Below are positions 1-6,188 of a DNA stretch of 6,216 bases, one piece after another (position 1 is the stretch's first letter; the number at the start of each line of letters is the position of its first letter). A program made the position numbers and the translations under genes. Source of the stretch: an uncultured Eubacteriales bacterium. GTDB taxonomy: Bacteria > Bacillota > Clostridia > Oscillospirales > Acutalibacteraceae. Below the pieces are notes generated by a model. The model did no database searches and was not told where the DNA came from. It saw only the letters and a list, made by a program, of their open reading frames with translations. The stretch is taken from positions 1 to 6,216 of the forward strand of contig CAKUPP010000040.1 in assembly GCA_934675165.1 (NCBI GenBank), written 5' to 3'.

Positions 1-2
1 AC

Positions 3-491
3 AAAGAGAAATGCAAAACTCCTCATTTGACTGAGGAGCAAATGAAAGAAGAATTTGTAAAAGCGTTTAATAACTTAATTAGCAATAAAGATGAAGTTAT
101 AAGAGATTGCGAAAACACAGTCTTAACCCTTATAAATACTGAAGATATAGACAGCAAAATATCAAAACTTCAGCAAGAAAGCGAAATTATAGTAGAGTTA
201 ATGAGAAGCCTAATATATGAGAATTCAAGGAAAGTGATGAACCAAGATGAATACAATAAAAAATACAATTCTTACACTGAGAAATACGAAAAAATCAAAA
301 GCGAATTATCGAAATTAGAGGACAAAAAACAAGATTTAAAAGTTCGTAGAGATAAAATAAAGATATTTATTGAAGATTTGAAAAGTAATGACAAACTAAT
401 AGATGAATTTGATGAAAAGCTTTGGTACACATTAATTCAAAAAGTAATAGTAAACACAGGTAAGGAAATAGAGGTCAAGTTCAAAAACTAA
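3..491 (+). CDS. Large serine recombinase, C-terminal fragment (5' end outside window)
   Basis: This is the tail of a large serine site-specific recombinase of the TnpX/TndX or phage-integrase type, which cuts and rejoins DNA to move an element. The frame is open from the left edge, so the TTG at 27 is an internal codon and not a start. The visible protein begins KEKCKTPHLTEEQM. The Cys is probably the last ligand of the zinc-ribbon domain, and KTPH-T-EE is a common junction in this family. About 100 highly charged residues follow (Lys/Glu-rich, heptad-like), matching the coiled-coil insertion. The end, FDEKLWYTLIQKVIV followed by KFKN, resembles the usual final strand of the family. Many relatives run a few residues further past KFK(N/D)G, so this copy may be slightly shortened. 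The catalytic serine domain lies off-window, so activity cannot be judged. It converges on the LRR gene. Confidence 0.88.
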   Translation, partial: KEKCKTPHLTEEQMKEEFVKAFNNLISNKDEVIRDCENTVLTLINTEDIDSKISKLQQESEIIVELMRSLIYENSRKVMNQDEYNKKYNSYTEKYEKIKSELSKLEDKKQDLKVRRDKIKIFIEDLKSNDKLIDEFDEKLWYTLIQKVIVNTGKEIEVKFKN

Positions 492-520
492 AATCAAACA
501 CGATATTGGTAACCGCAGAA

Positions 521-563
521 CAGATTATACTGCACAAAAAAACTGTGGCATAATCCGTTTTTT
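521..563 (+). terminator. Rho-independent terminator after the recombinase
   Basis: The arm CAGATTATACTGCA (521-534) pairs imperfectly with CTGTGGCATAATCCG (543-557) around an A-rich loop. It is followed at once by six T residues (558-563) and, after one G, five more. It lies 30 bases after the recombinase stop and points in the right direction. On the opposite strand no T-run follows the stem, so it probably does not terminate the LRR transcript efficiently. Confidence 0.65.
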
Positions 564-575
564 GATTTTTATAGT

Positions 576-1181
576 TTACAAACCTACCCAGCTTAAAATT
601 GATGAAAAAACAGAGTAGTGTTCGTGATATGATTTTTTATCTGTTTTTTCTTTGGAAATAATCACCCCTGGGCTACCACTGAATATATTTTTTTCAGTTG
701 TTACATGGAACGGTATTTTCATACTAAGATTTGGACAATTTTGAAATGATCCTGAATCAATAAAATTTAACTGTTCTGGTAAATCTACAAACTTCAAATT
801 TCGACAATTATTAAGAGTTCCTCTTTTTATAACCTTCAAATTTTTAGGAAATTTGAAATATTCTACATTAGTCAATTCTTGGAAAATATCCGCTAAAAAA
901 TCCGATTTTAATACACTGTTTGATAAATCCAAGGTTTTACATCTTTCAGACATTGACTTGATAACCACGAGATCAAAATAGCTCATTTCGCCACTAACTA
1001 CAATTTGGTTATACTTTTTATCACCTTCCAAAATCAATTGCGACATTTCTCCCTCATGATTGCTTTGGATATTTAAAGTATCATTTAAAATTTCAAACTT
1101 TGGTATTGCATAACAATCACTACAAAAACTCACTAAACATGCGACTAAGCAAATAAAAATACAATTTACTTTTTTAGCCAA
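576..1181 (-). CDS. Secreted BspA-like leucine-rich repeat protein (LRR_5 type)
   Basis: This is a small exported protein of 201 residues. Residues 1-25 form a Sec signal peptide: MAKK, then a hydrophobic core, then a cleavage site that fits after CYA (Ala25). The Cys residues do not sit in a normal lipobox, so a soluble or surface-retained protein is more likely than a lipoprotein. Residues about 80-176 hold BspA-type repeats with the recurring pattern L-x-x-(V/F)-x-(F/L)-P-x-x-L-x-x-I-x-x-G-(T/S)-(L/F)-x-(N)-C, seen at about 106-128 and 129-151 with a partial unit after that. Such repeats serve binding or adhesion in anaerobes; the partner here is unknown. The start is TTG at 1181, supported by GGAG 8 bases upstream (1193-1190). 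The only nearby ATG (1189) is out of frame. It has its own promoter and is not obviously part of the eCIS-like operon upstream. Confidence 0.8.
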   Translation of the reverse strand: MAKKVNCIFICLVACLVSFCSDCYAIPKFEILNDTLNIQSNHEGEMSQLILEGDKKYNQIVVSGEMSYFDLVVIKSMSERCKTLDLSNSVLKSDFLADIFQELTNVEYFKFPKNLKVIKRGTLNNCRNLKFVDLPEQLNFIDSGSFQNCPNLSMKIPFHVTTEKNIFSGSPGVIISKEKTDKKSYHEHYSVFSSILSWVGL

Positions 1182-1213
1182 GATACCATCTCCGTTTAAT
1201 TATTACTATATTT

Positions 1214-1242
1214 ATTTTATCATAAATCTGAAAAATTATCAA
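1214..1242 (-). promoter_or_regulatory. Sigma-70-type promoter of the LRR gene
   Basis: Read on the - strand, a -35 box TTGATA (1242-1237) is separated by exactly 17 bases from a -10 box TAAAAT (1219-1214). The -10 is preceded by TGA, giving an extended -10. Transcription would start near 1207, leaving about 25 bases before the TTG start, enough for the GGAG ribosome site. This suggests the LRR gene can be expressed independently of the broken effector gene upstream. Confidence 0.65.
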
Positions 1243-1294
1243 GCAAAATTAGTCACATTTAAAAAATCTCGAATTAAACAGACGTTTTTTTGAT

Positions 1295-2149
1295 CTACAT
1301 ATAAGTCATTCTATCAACCTCATTTGAAAATTTTTCCTCCATAAGATTTTTCAAACCATCATTTCCAACACTAGAACCATTTGAATACACTATTTGACCT
1401 ATTTCTTGATCATTTTCGATATTACCTAAATATATTTTCCCATTCATATCAACATACATTGCAATGATTGTACCATTATCAAATTCTGTTTTTATTGCAT
1501 TAAAAAATTTACTTTCATCCAAATTAATTTTTAAATTATTGTTTCCAGCAAATATATATCCGCCTTGATTATCACGCAATTTTTTACTAATTTCACTTTT
1601 AATCCAATTTATATTGCCCGTTTTATCACTTTCCTGACTTATCATGTACCCATGTAAATACTTTGATAGGTCTCCTGTTTTAATTGGTACTATACGAACT
1701 TTATCGACAGTGTTCAATACACTTGTATAGTAATTTAAAAAAGTGTCTTTTCGATTTTTTATTTTTCCTAACATGATATTATATCCATCTTTGAATTGTT
1801 TATAATACTTTGATTCTTTATCCTTGAATAACCCGCCAGATCTTTGTTCTTCATTTTCAATTTTGAAACTGGAATTTGTAAATCGCCCTTCATATACGTC
1901 CTCTTTTAAAGCATCAGATTCCAACCCCGAATCTGCATATTTAAAAAAATCAACTTCTGCATCCGTAATAAAAGGCAAATTGTTAAAACCAGGCATTATG
2001 TTATCTTTATGTAAATCAATAACCGCCATAGCATCCGTAATTACTTTTAGCATACCTGCACGAAAAAAATATTTCTCAGCTTCTCTTTGAGTCATACTTT
2101 CTTTTTTTATAATAAATTCTTCTATGTGATGTTTCACATCAATATTCAT
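1295..2149 (-). CDS. 3' fragment of effector gene: LanM-like (DUF4135) kinase/dehydratase domain
   Basis: This is the ATG-initiated part (284 residues) of the third stretch. The ATG at 2149 has no ribosome site and falls inside the domain, so it is not a convincing start; the frame is open up to 2473. Upstream in that frame lie SDPH and KVYKPHDLSADTAVV, matching the Asp-x-His and Lys motifs of LanM dehydratase domains. Within the fragment, DLHKDN (residues 45-50) and ITDAE (D63, E65) match the LanM catalytic-loop and metal-binding motifs (D-x-H-x-E-N and D-x-E). R152 and T158 in VRIVPIKT have the six-residue spacing I recall for the phosphate-elimination Arg/Thr pair of CylM. The protein ends where the dehydratase domain should end; no LanC-like cyclase with its zinc ligands follows. 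Family membership is inferred from motifs, without an alignment. Substrate unknown; a Ser/Thr kinase acting on a target-cell protein is speculation. Confidence 0.6.
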   Translation of the reverse strand: MNIDVKHHIEEFIIKKESMTQREAEKYFFRAGMLKVITDAMAVIDLHKDNIMPGFNNLPFITDAEVDFFKYADSGLESDALKEDVYEGRFTNSSFKIENEEQRSGGLFKDKESKYYKQFKDGYNIMLGKIKNRKDTFLNYYTSVLNTVDKVRIVPIKTGDLSKYLHGYMISQESDKTGNINWIKSEISKKLRDNQGGYIFAGNNNLKINLDESKFFNAIKTEFDNGTIIAMYVDMNGKIYLGNIENDQEIGQIVYSNGSSVGNDGLKNLMEEKFSNEVDRMTYM

Positions 2150-2438
2150 AGTTGCAAATGCATCTTCATCGGCTATTATAGTGTCTTTTAAGGCTTCTTC
2201 TTTTTTAAATAAATTATTTATACTATTAAAAATACCTTTTTTTCCAACGACTGCAGTATCTGCACTTAAATCGTGCGGCTTATAAACCTTAGCAATATTG
2301 CCAGCTTTCTTCCTAGTATCTGTTTCACTCCCTTCTTGGTTGTATTTGTTTGCTAAAAATAATGCATGCTGACCCTTGTAATGTGGATCTGACCCAGTGG
2401 AACGTATAAAGTATTTGTCTTTAAATGATCTTTCATCG

Positions 2439-3056
2439 CTATCCTTTTTGTCTGCAACCTCCTCTATATGATGTCATAAGCTCTAATCTCTTAACAAAAT
2501 AACCTGCTAATACTTTTATTTGATCATCGCTATAACTTGTATTATCAGGGTTTTGCAATAACAATCTCAAACTGGTAGTAACGGAATTAACACTTGCACC
2601 TTCGAGGACAGATTTAATCCCTTTAGCATCACAATATGTCTTTAATTTTAAAATGTAATTCTTTACTTTTTGGCATTGTTCCGGCGTTAACCACGACATA
2701 ATTGTATGCAGAGTAACAGATGAATTTGTGTCCGTTGGAAATATTTTTTCTGTACTAAGCATATCCATTATTTCGGTAATTCGGTTTTTTTCTTGCGCCT
2801 TGTCTTCGGGGCGGGCCTGTCTTGTACTTTCTTTCAGTCCGGAATATAGTTCACATTCTATTTGATTTTGAATTTGCTGTGATTTTATCTTTTCTAATGA
2901 TTCTATAATACACGTTTGCACACAATCCTTAGACCAATCTGGTGGACGTAAAAACCAATCAAACCACATCATCCAACTGGATTCATTTGTCCTATATTGG
3001 TCTATAATGTTGTCTAACTCCTGGGCTATCAATACATGAGGTATTTTAAGTTCCAA
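2439..3056 (-). CDS. Middle fragment of effector gene, function unknown
   Basis: This open stretch gives 205 residues from a TTG at 3056, but its frame is open back to the TAA at 3110-3108. The residues before the TTG (SDEDLRKKILEEA) look like the same helical, charged protein. A GAAGAGG sequence ends only two bases before the TTG, too close for normal initiation. I do not recognise a family. The composition suggests a mostly helical, soluble domain with a Trp-rich patch near the start (SSWMMWFDWFLRPPDW). No signal peptide or membrane segment is visible. The frame ends at TAG (2441-2439), 35 bases inside the reading frame of the LanM-like domain. It is best read as the linker or central domain of the broken effector; an independent protein is possible but poorly supported. 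Confidence 0.5.
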   Translation of the reverse strand: MELKIPHVLIAQELDNIIDQYRTNESSWMMWFDWFLRPPDWSKDCVQTCIIESLEKIKSQQIQNQIECELYSGLKESTRQARPEDKAQEKNRITEIMDMLSTEKIFPTDTNSSVTLHTIMSWLTPEQCQKVKNYILKLKTYCDAKGIKSVLEGASVNSVTTSLRLLLQNPDNTSYSDDQIKVLAGYFVKRLELMTSYRGGCRQKG

Positions 3057-3107
3057 AGCCTCTTCTAATATTTTTTTACGTAAATCTTCATCGCTAATAG
3101 GCGCAAA

Positions 3108-3800
3108 TTATACTATATTTTTGGTTTCAGTATTAGTAGATTCATTAGAGATAATTTCTTGAATATGATCTTCAATATGCTTTGCAATTTCATCTGCTTC
3201 TTGTTCAAGTTTTGGATCGAGGTTTACTGGCTGCTCTCCGATTTTGGTTGTAGCAGGTATTTTTTCTTTCTTTTGCTGAATAACATGACCAAGTTCATGT
3301 TTAAGCGTTTCTTCTCCTTCGCCTGGTGCTAGATATACTTCTGCATTCTTAGTAAAAGCTTTTACGCCCAGTTTTTCAGGTTCAGGTGAATCATAGTGTA
3401 CTTCCGGTACTGAAAGTCCCTTTTCTTTTTTTGCATACTCCAATTCCTCGGATATACCACCCAGAAATTTTTTAATAAGTTCTCTGTAGGGCATTTTTAC
3501 TATCCAATCAGGCATTTCATCATTAGGCGATTGCTCACTTGCTTCCTCTTCAGCATCTTTTTTATCTTTATCTGATCGATAAAATTGCTCATATTGCGCG
3601 TCTATTGCTTCATATACATGCTTCATATATTCAGAAGGCTCATAATATGGATTTTCAATTATTTCGCCGCCTATAAAAAAGAAACTCCTATTTTTAATAT
3701 CGGAAATATCTAAACTACTTAGGTCTTGAACTATGTCTCCCGAGTGATCTATTTCCTCAGGCTTTTCTTCCTTTTTCGCGTAACAATAAACTTTCCTCAC
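3108..3800 (-). CDS. eCIS_core (DUF4157) domain protein, N-terminal part of effector
   Basis: The product is 230 residues. The GTG start at 3800 has AGG with a 7-base spacer (3810-3808), and the region beyond it is intergenic. Residues 1-95 are acidic, charged and probably partly disordered. Residues about 98-215 carry the eCIS_core/DUF4157 domain (Pfam PF13699). The zinc-binding motif is HELGHVIQQ (H168, E169, H172), and downstream LEQEADEIA supplies the likely third ligand, Glu199 or Glu202. In this family the domain marks cargo proteins of extracellular contractile injection systems and is usually N-terminal to a toxin domain. It resembles a gluzincin protease but proteolysis is generally unproven. 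Here the frame stops at TAA (3110-3108), just where the rest of the effector should continue, so this is either a truncated product or a free-standing core-domain protein. It lies 43 bases after the ATPase gene. Confidence 0.85.
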   Translation of the reverse strand: MRKVYCYAKKEEKPEEIDHSGDIVQDLSSLDISDIKNRSFFFIGGEIIENPYYEPSEYMKHVYEAIDAQYEQFYRSDKDKKDAEEEASEQSPNDEMPDWIVKMPYRELIKKFLGGISEELEYAKKEKGLSVPEVHYDSPEPEKLGVKAFTKNAEVYLAPGEGEETLKHELGHVIQQKKEKIPATTKIGEQPVNLDPKLEQEADEIAKHIEDHIQEIISNESTNTETKNIV

Positions 3801-3843
3801 ATTATTACCTGCCTAACTTTTGAATTTGTGAAAAATACTATTT

Positions 3844-5535
3844 TTATTTAAATATTTCATCTACAAAAGTATGATATTCATATCCAAAATCATCTTTGCG
3901 TTTTTTAAGTCCTGTTTTTAGAGCTTTCAAAATATGTTTAAAATAAAGCCTATCGCTTTTTTCTTTGCACGCTAAAAATGCTGCTGTAGTAACAGCTTTA
4001 CGAACATCCGAACCTGTAACATTAAAGTGTGTCGTTAAATAGTCATAATCAATATCATTTGCCAAAGGTATTTTCCCGTTATTAATAAATTTCTTCCAAA
4101 GACCTTTTATTAGTTCATAGTTTTCTGAGTATTCGTCCATACCTTTTACACCAAGATAAGGTTTCGAAAAAGATATTTTAAAAGTAATTCTCCTATTAAA
4201 TGCTTCATCTATATTTTGATCTTTGTTAGTCGTCAAAATCGTTATTCCACCGTGATCTTCAAGTTGCTGAAGTAAGAATGAAACTTCTATATTGGCATTT
4301 CTGTCGTGCGAATCTTTGATATCAGTTCTTTTTGAAAATAAAGAATCAGCTTCATCAAAAAGTAAGATCACATTACTTTTACGTGCTTCTTCAAAAATTT
4401 CTCTTAAATTCTTTTCAGTTTCACCTATGTACTTTGAAACGACTCTTGCGGTATCAACTTTATAAAGATCCATTCCAAGCTCGCTTGCAATTACTTGTGC
4501 AGCCATGGTTTTTCCGGTTCCGGGGCTGCCATAGAATATCATGCTAAGGCCATGACCATACGAATGCTTATCACCCAGCCCCCAAGTATCATAAACTTTA
4601 TATTTATATTTCACACGCTCACAAGCGCTTTGGAGCTCTAGCTTAGTCTTTTTATCTATTACCATATCATCCCACGTATACTTTTTAGTGATTAACTTTG
4701 CCTTCTCACCAAGAGTGCTAATAACTTGACTGTAAGCACATTTTTGAAATTGTTCTTTTGAGAGTTTCTTTTCGCCATTTTTTAAATATTCTTTTTTCGC
4801 AAATCTAATAGTTCCTTCAATCTGTTTTGGAGTAAAAGAAAATTTACTCGCTATTTCTTTAGGTTTTTCGTCAGTCATATTCTTAATTGTCGGTATGAAC
4901 TTTTTCCACATTTTAAAATTTTCTTCACTACTGAGGTCAGGAATATTTTCACTGAACCAAAAATACTTTTCTTCGCATTCTTTGTCGTTTATATTGTTGT
5001 CTGATAATACAAATACCATACGAAAATACTGCTTTACTACTTCTATTACTGCAAAAGCATCTTTTTTATTTTCATGTCCTTTATCAAAAAATATCTGAAA
5101 ATTATCTAAACACAAGATATCCTCAGAGCTTTCATTTTTTCTGATAATATCGTAAAAGGTATTGCTCCAATTTTTAGAATAATTATCTTTAAGTACCTTT
5201 AAATCAATCATTATCAATTTTCTTTTAAGTAAGTTAGTTACTCTCTTCACTAATGTATTCTTGCCAATCCCCGCTTGTCCGTACATATGATAAAAAATTA
5301 CCTCTTTTGTAAATTTTTCCGCTCTCGTTACCGTATCGGCAATTTTCTTGGCTACGTTTTCACGAATTATCAAAGGCTTTTTGCCCAGAGCTTTATCGTT
5401 ATACATTTTTACACCTGCAGTGGTTTCTTTGTCTTTAAACTTGAGTAAAATGTTTTGAAAAAAATTATCATTATCCCAAACTCCGTCTATTCCCAATTTG
5501 GATTGCTTTATTTCATTTTTCTTCAATTTTAACAT
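3844..5535 (-). CDS. eCIS-type AAA+ ATPase
   Basis: This is a two-module AAA+ ATPase closely resembling the ATPase conserved in eCIS clusters (Afp15/PVC15 type), thought to act in the cytoplasm during particle assembly or cargo loading. The C-terminal module (about 285-563) is intact: Walker A GSPGTGKT (336-343), the SKYIGETEKN segment (367-376), Walker B LLFDEAD (391-397), HDRNANIE (410-417), sensor-1 Asn437, arginine-finger candidates R448/R449, and sensor-2-like GSDVRK (508-513). The N-terminal module (about 55-270) is degenerate: GQAGIGKN (86-93) lacks the usual Thr/Ser after Lys, and ILCLDNF has Asn in place of the catalytic Glu, so it probably does not hydrolyse ATP. The ATG at 5535 directly abuts AGGAG (5540-5536), too close to be used. 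TTG at 5526-5524 (codon 4) has an ideal 9-base spacer and is the likelier start, giving 560 residues. An in-frame TAG (5541-5539) rules out an upstream start. First gene of the operon. Confidence 0.9.
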   Translation of the reverse strand: MLKLKKNEIKQSKLGIDGVWDNDNFFQNILLKFKDKETTAGVKMYNDKALGKKPLIIRENVAKKIADTVTRAEKFTKEVIFYHMYGQAGIGKNTLVKRVTNLLKRKLIMIDLKVLKDNYSKNWSNTFYDIIRKNESSEDILCLDNFQIFFDKGHENKKDAFAVIEVVKQYFRMVFVLSDNNINDKECEEKYFWFSENIPDLSSEENFKMWKKFIPTIKNMTDEKPKEIASKFSFTPKQIEGTIRFAKKEYLKNGEKKLSKEQFQKCAYSQVISTLGEKAKLITKKYTWDDMVIDKKTKLELQSACERVKYKYKVYDTWGLGDKHSYGHGLSMIFYGSPGTGKTMAAQVIASELGMDLYKVDTARVVSKYIGETEKNLREIFEEARKSNVILLFDEADSLFSKRTDIKDSHDRNANIEVSFLLQQLEDHGGITILTTNKDQNIDEAFNRRITFKISFSKPYLGVKGMDEYSENYELIKGLWKKFINNGKIPLANDIDYDYLTTHFNVTGSDVRKAVTTAAFLACKEKSDRLYFKHILKALKTGLKKRKDDFGYEYHTFVDEIFK

Positions 5536-5540
5536 CTCCT
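5536..5540 (-). promoter_or_regulatory. Ribosome binding site that decides the ATPase start
   Basis: AGGAG lies immediately before the ATG at 5535-5533, leaving no spacer. It lies 9 bases before the in-frame TTG at 5526-5524. Known ribosome spacing (about 5-10 bases) favours the TTG. No other Shine-Dalgarno sequence is visible further upstream. Confidence 0.6.
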
Positions 5541-5573
5541 AGAAGCAATAAATTAAGTTTATATCTAATTATT

Positions 5574-5602
5574 AGTATATCATATCAAAATATATTTTTC
5601 GA
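5574..5602 (-). promoter_or_regulatory. Extended -10 promoter of the ATPase-effector operon
   Basis: On the - strand TGATATACT gives an extended -10 (TG at 5582-5581, TATACT at 5579-5574). A weak -35 TCGAAA (5602-5597) sits 17 bases upstream. The start point would be near 5567, about 40 bases before the preferred TTG start. The surrounding DNA is very AT-rich, so other boxes could be drawn; the extended -10 is the strongest. Confidence 0.5.
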
Positions 5603-5982
5603 GATTTTATTTTTTGAATATTTTTGATAAAATTGTGAAAATGAATTTTATATTTCCAAAGAGACATTAAAACAACAAATTTTGTCTTTAATTTTCTATA
5701 AAATTTTCTAATAGCAAACATTTCATCACCTATGCAGCAACTAATATAAATCTGCTCACCAAGTTCACCAAAAGCTGCACGATCAGCGTAAGAGAGGGGG
5801 CTCCGCTCTCCAATTTTTTATCTTTTTCGTTATTTAATTTATCATAAGCACTGCCGAACTTCTTAACGTTTTTATGAATTTTATCCCTCAAAATTGCAGT
5901 ATTAACCGTTAGAACTCCTCCATAGAAAATGAAAACTCAAGCGTGGTGTTAGCACTATACGTAAGAAAAAACAATGTTGTTG

Positions 5983-5988
5983 TATAAT
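5983..5988 (+). promoter_or_regulatory. Possible -10 box on the + strand
   Basis: A perfect TATAAT is present, but no good -35 box lies 16-18 bases upstream. Downstream there is GGGGGAG (6008-6014) followed after 5 bases by TTG (6020), opening a frame of only 14 codons (6020-6064). Together with the terminator at 6147-6188 this could bound a short transcript of about 190 bases. Weakly supported. Confidence 0.25.
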
Positions 5989-6042
5989 CAGCCAATTCGA
6001 AAGAAATGGGGGAGTAAACTTGAAATTTTTACTAGGGGTTGC

Positions 6043-6086
6043 ATACTTTCGCACGGTAATATAAAATTTATTTATACTTTCACACG
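6043..6086. repeat. Imperfect 13-base direct repeat
   Basis: ATACTTTCGCACG (6043-6055) and ATACTTTCACACG (6074-6086) differ at one base and start 31 bases apart, about three helical turns. That spacing would place two copies on the same face of the DNA, as for paired protein-binding sites. No further copy was seen in the window. Confidence 0.45.
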
Positions 6087-6146
6087 CTTTAAAAAAATAA
6101 AATAACCCGTGAGTTTGTATTAAAAGTTGAGTGCTTAGACAGTTTT

Positions 6147-6188
6147 GAGGGCTATTGGGGACTTGGTTTCTATAGCCCTCGTTTTTTT
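6147..6188 (+). terminator. Strong Rho-independent terminator hairpin
   Basis: GAGGGCTAT (6147-6155) and ATAGCCCTC (6172-6180) form a perfect 9-base-pair stem with a 16-base loop. One G and seven T residues (6182-6188) follow. Orientation is + strand. No + strand gene is visible immediately upstream, so it ends either a short non-coding transcript or one from a lost gene. It would also insulate the region from + strand transcription. Confidence 0.72.

Larger units (their letters stand above)
1295..3800 (-). pseudogene. Broken eCIS effector gene: eCIS_core/DUF4157 + middle region + LanM-like kinase domain
   Basis: Three consecutive open stretches look like one gene. Stretch 1 (3800-3108) and stretch 2 (3107-2439) are in the same frame, separated only by TAA at 3110-3108. 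Coding-like sequence resumes directly after it (FAPISDEDLRKKILEEA), with no ATG. Stretch 3 is in the adjacent frame: it opens after a TGA at 2476-2474 and has no ATG, GTG or TTG until 2149. The recognisable domain nevertheless begins well upstream of 2149 (SDPH at 2389-2381, VYKP ending about 2276). The whole span is 2506 bases, one more than a multiple of three, consistent with a single inserted base. Repaired, the product would be about 834 residues: eCIS_core domain at about 95-215, a middle region of unknown fold, and a LanM-like dehydratase/kinase domain over the last 390 or so. Two lesions favour decay; assembly error or recoding are alternatives. It follows the ATPase by 43 bases and is probably in its operon. 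Confidence 0.72.

Noticed and set aside
1824..2090. 88-codon frame on the + strand
   Set aside because: It is antisense to the LanM-like domain, which carries clear motifs on the other strand.
1295..2149. A true lanthipeptide biosynthesis locus
   Set aside because: The LanM-like part lacks a cyclase domain, no precursor peptide or transporter gene is nearby, and the gene begins with an eCIS_core domain.
4332..5098. Two + strand frames (4332-4547 and 4895-5098)
   Set aside because: Both are antisense shadows of the strongly supported AAA+ ATPase gene.
1263..5608. AAAATCTCGAA occurs upstream of both - strand promoters (1263-1273 on +, 5608-5598 on -), suggesting a shared operator
   Set aside because: The copies are in opposite orientations at different distances from the promoters. 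By rough estimate, dozens of 11-base matches are expected by chance in AT-rich DNA of this length.
5792..5819. GC-rich hairpin and T-run as a + strand terminator
   Set aside because: The stem is only five clean pairs before a mismatch, and no + strand gene precedes it. Kept only as a note within the gene-poor region.
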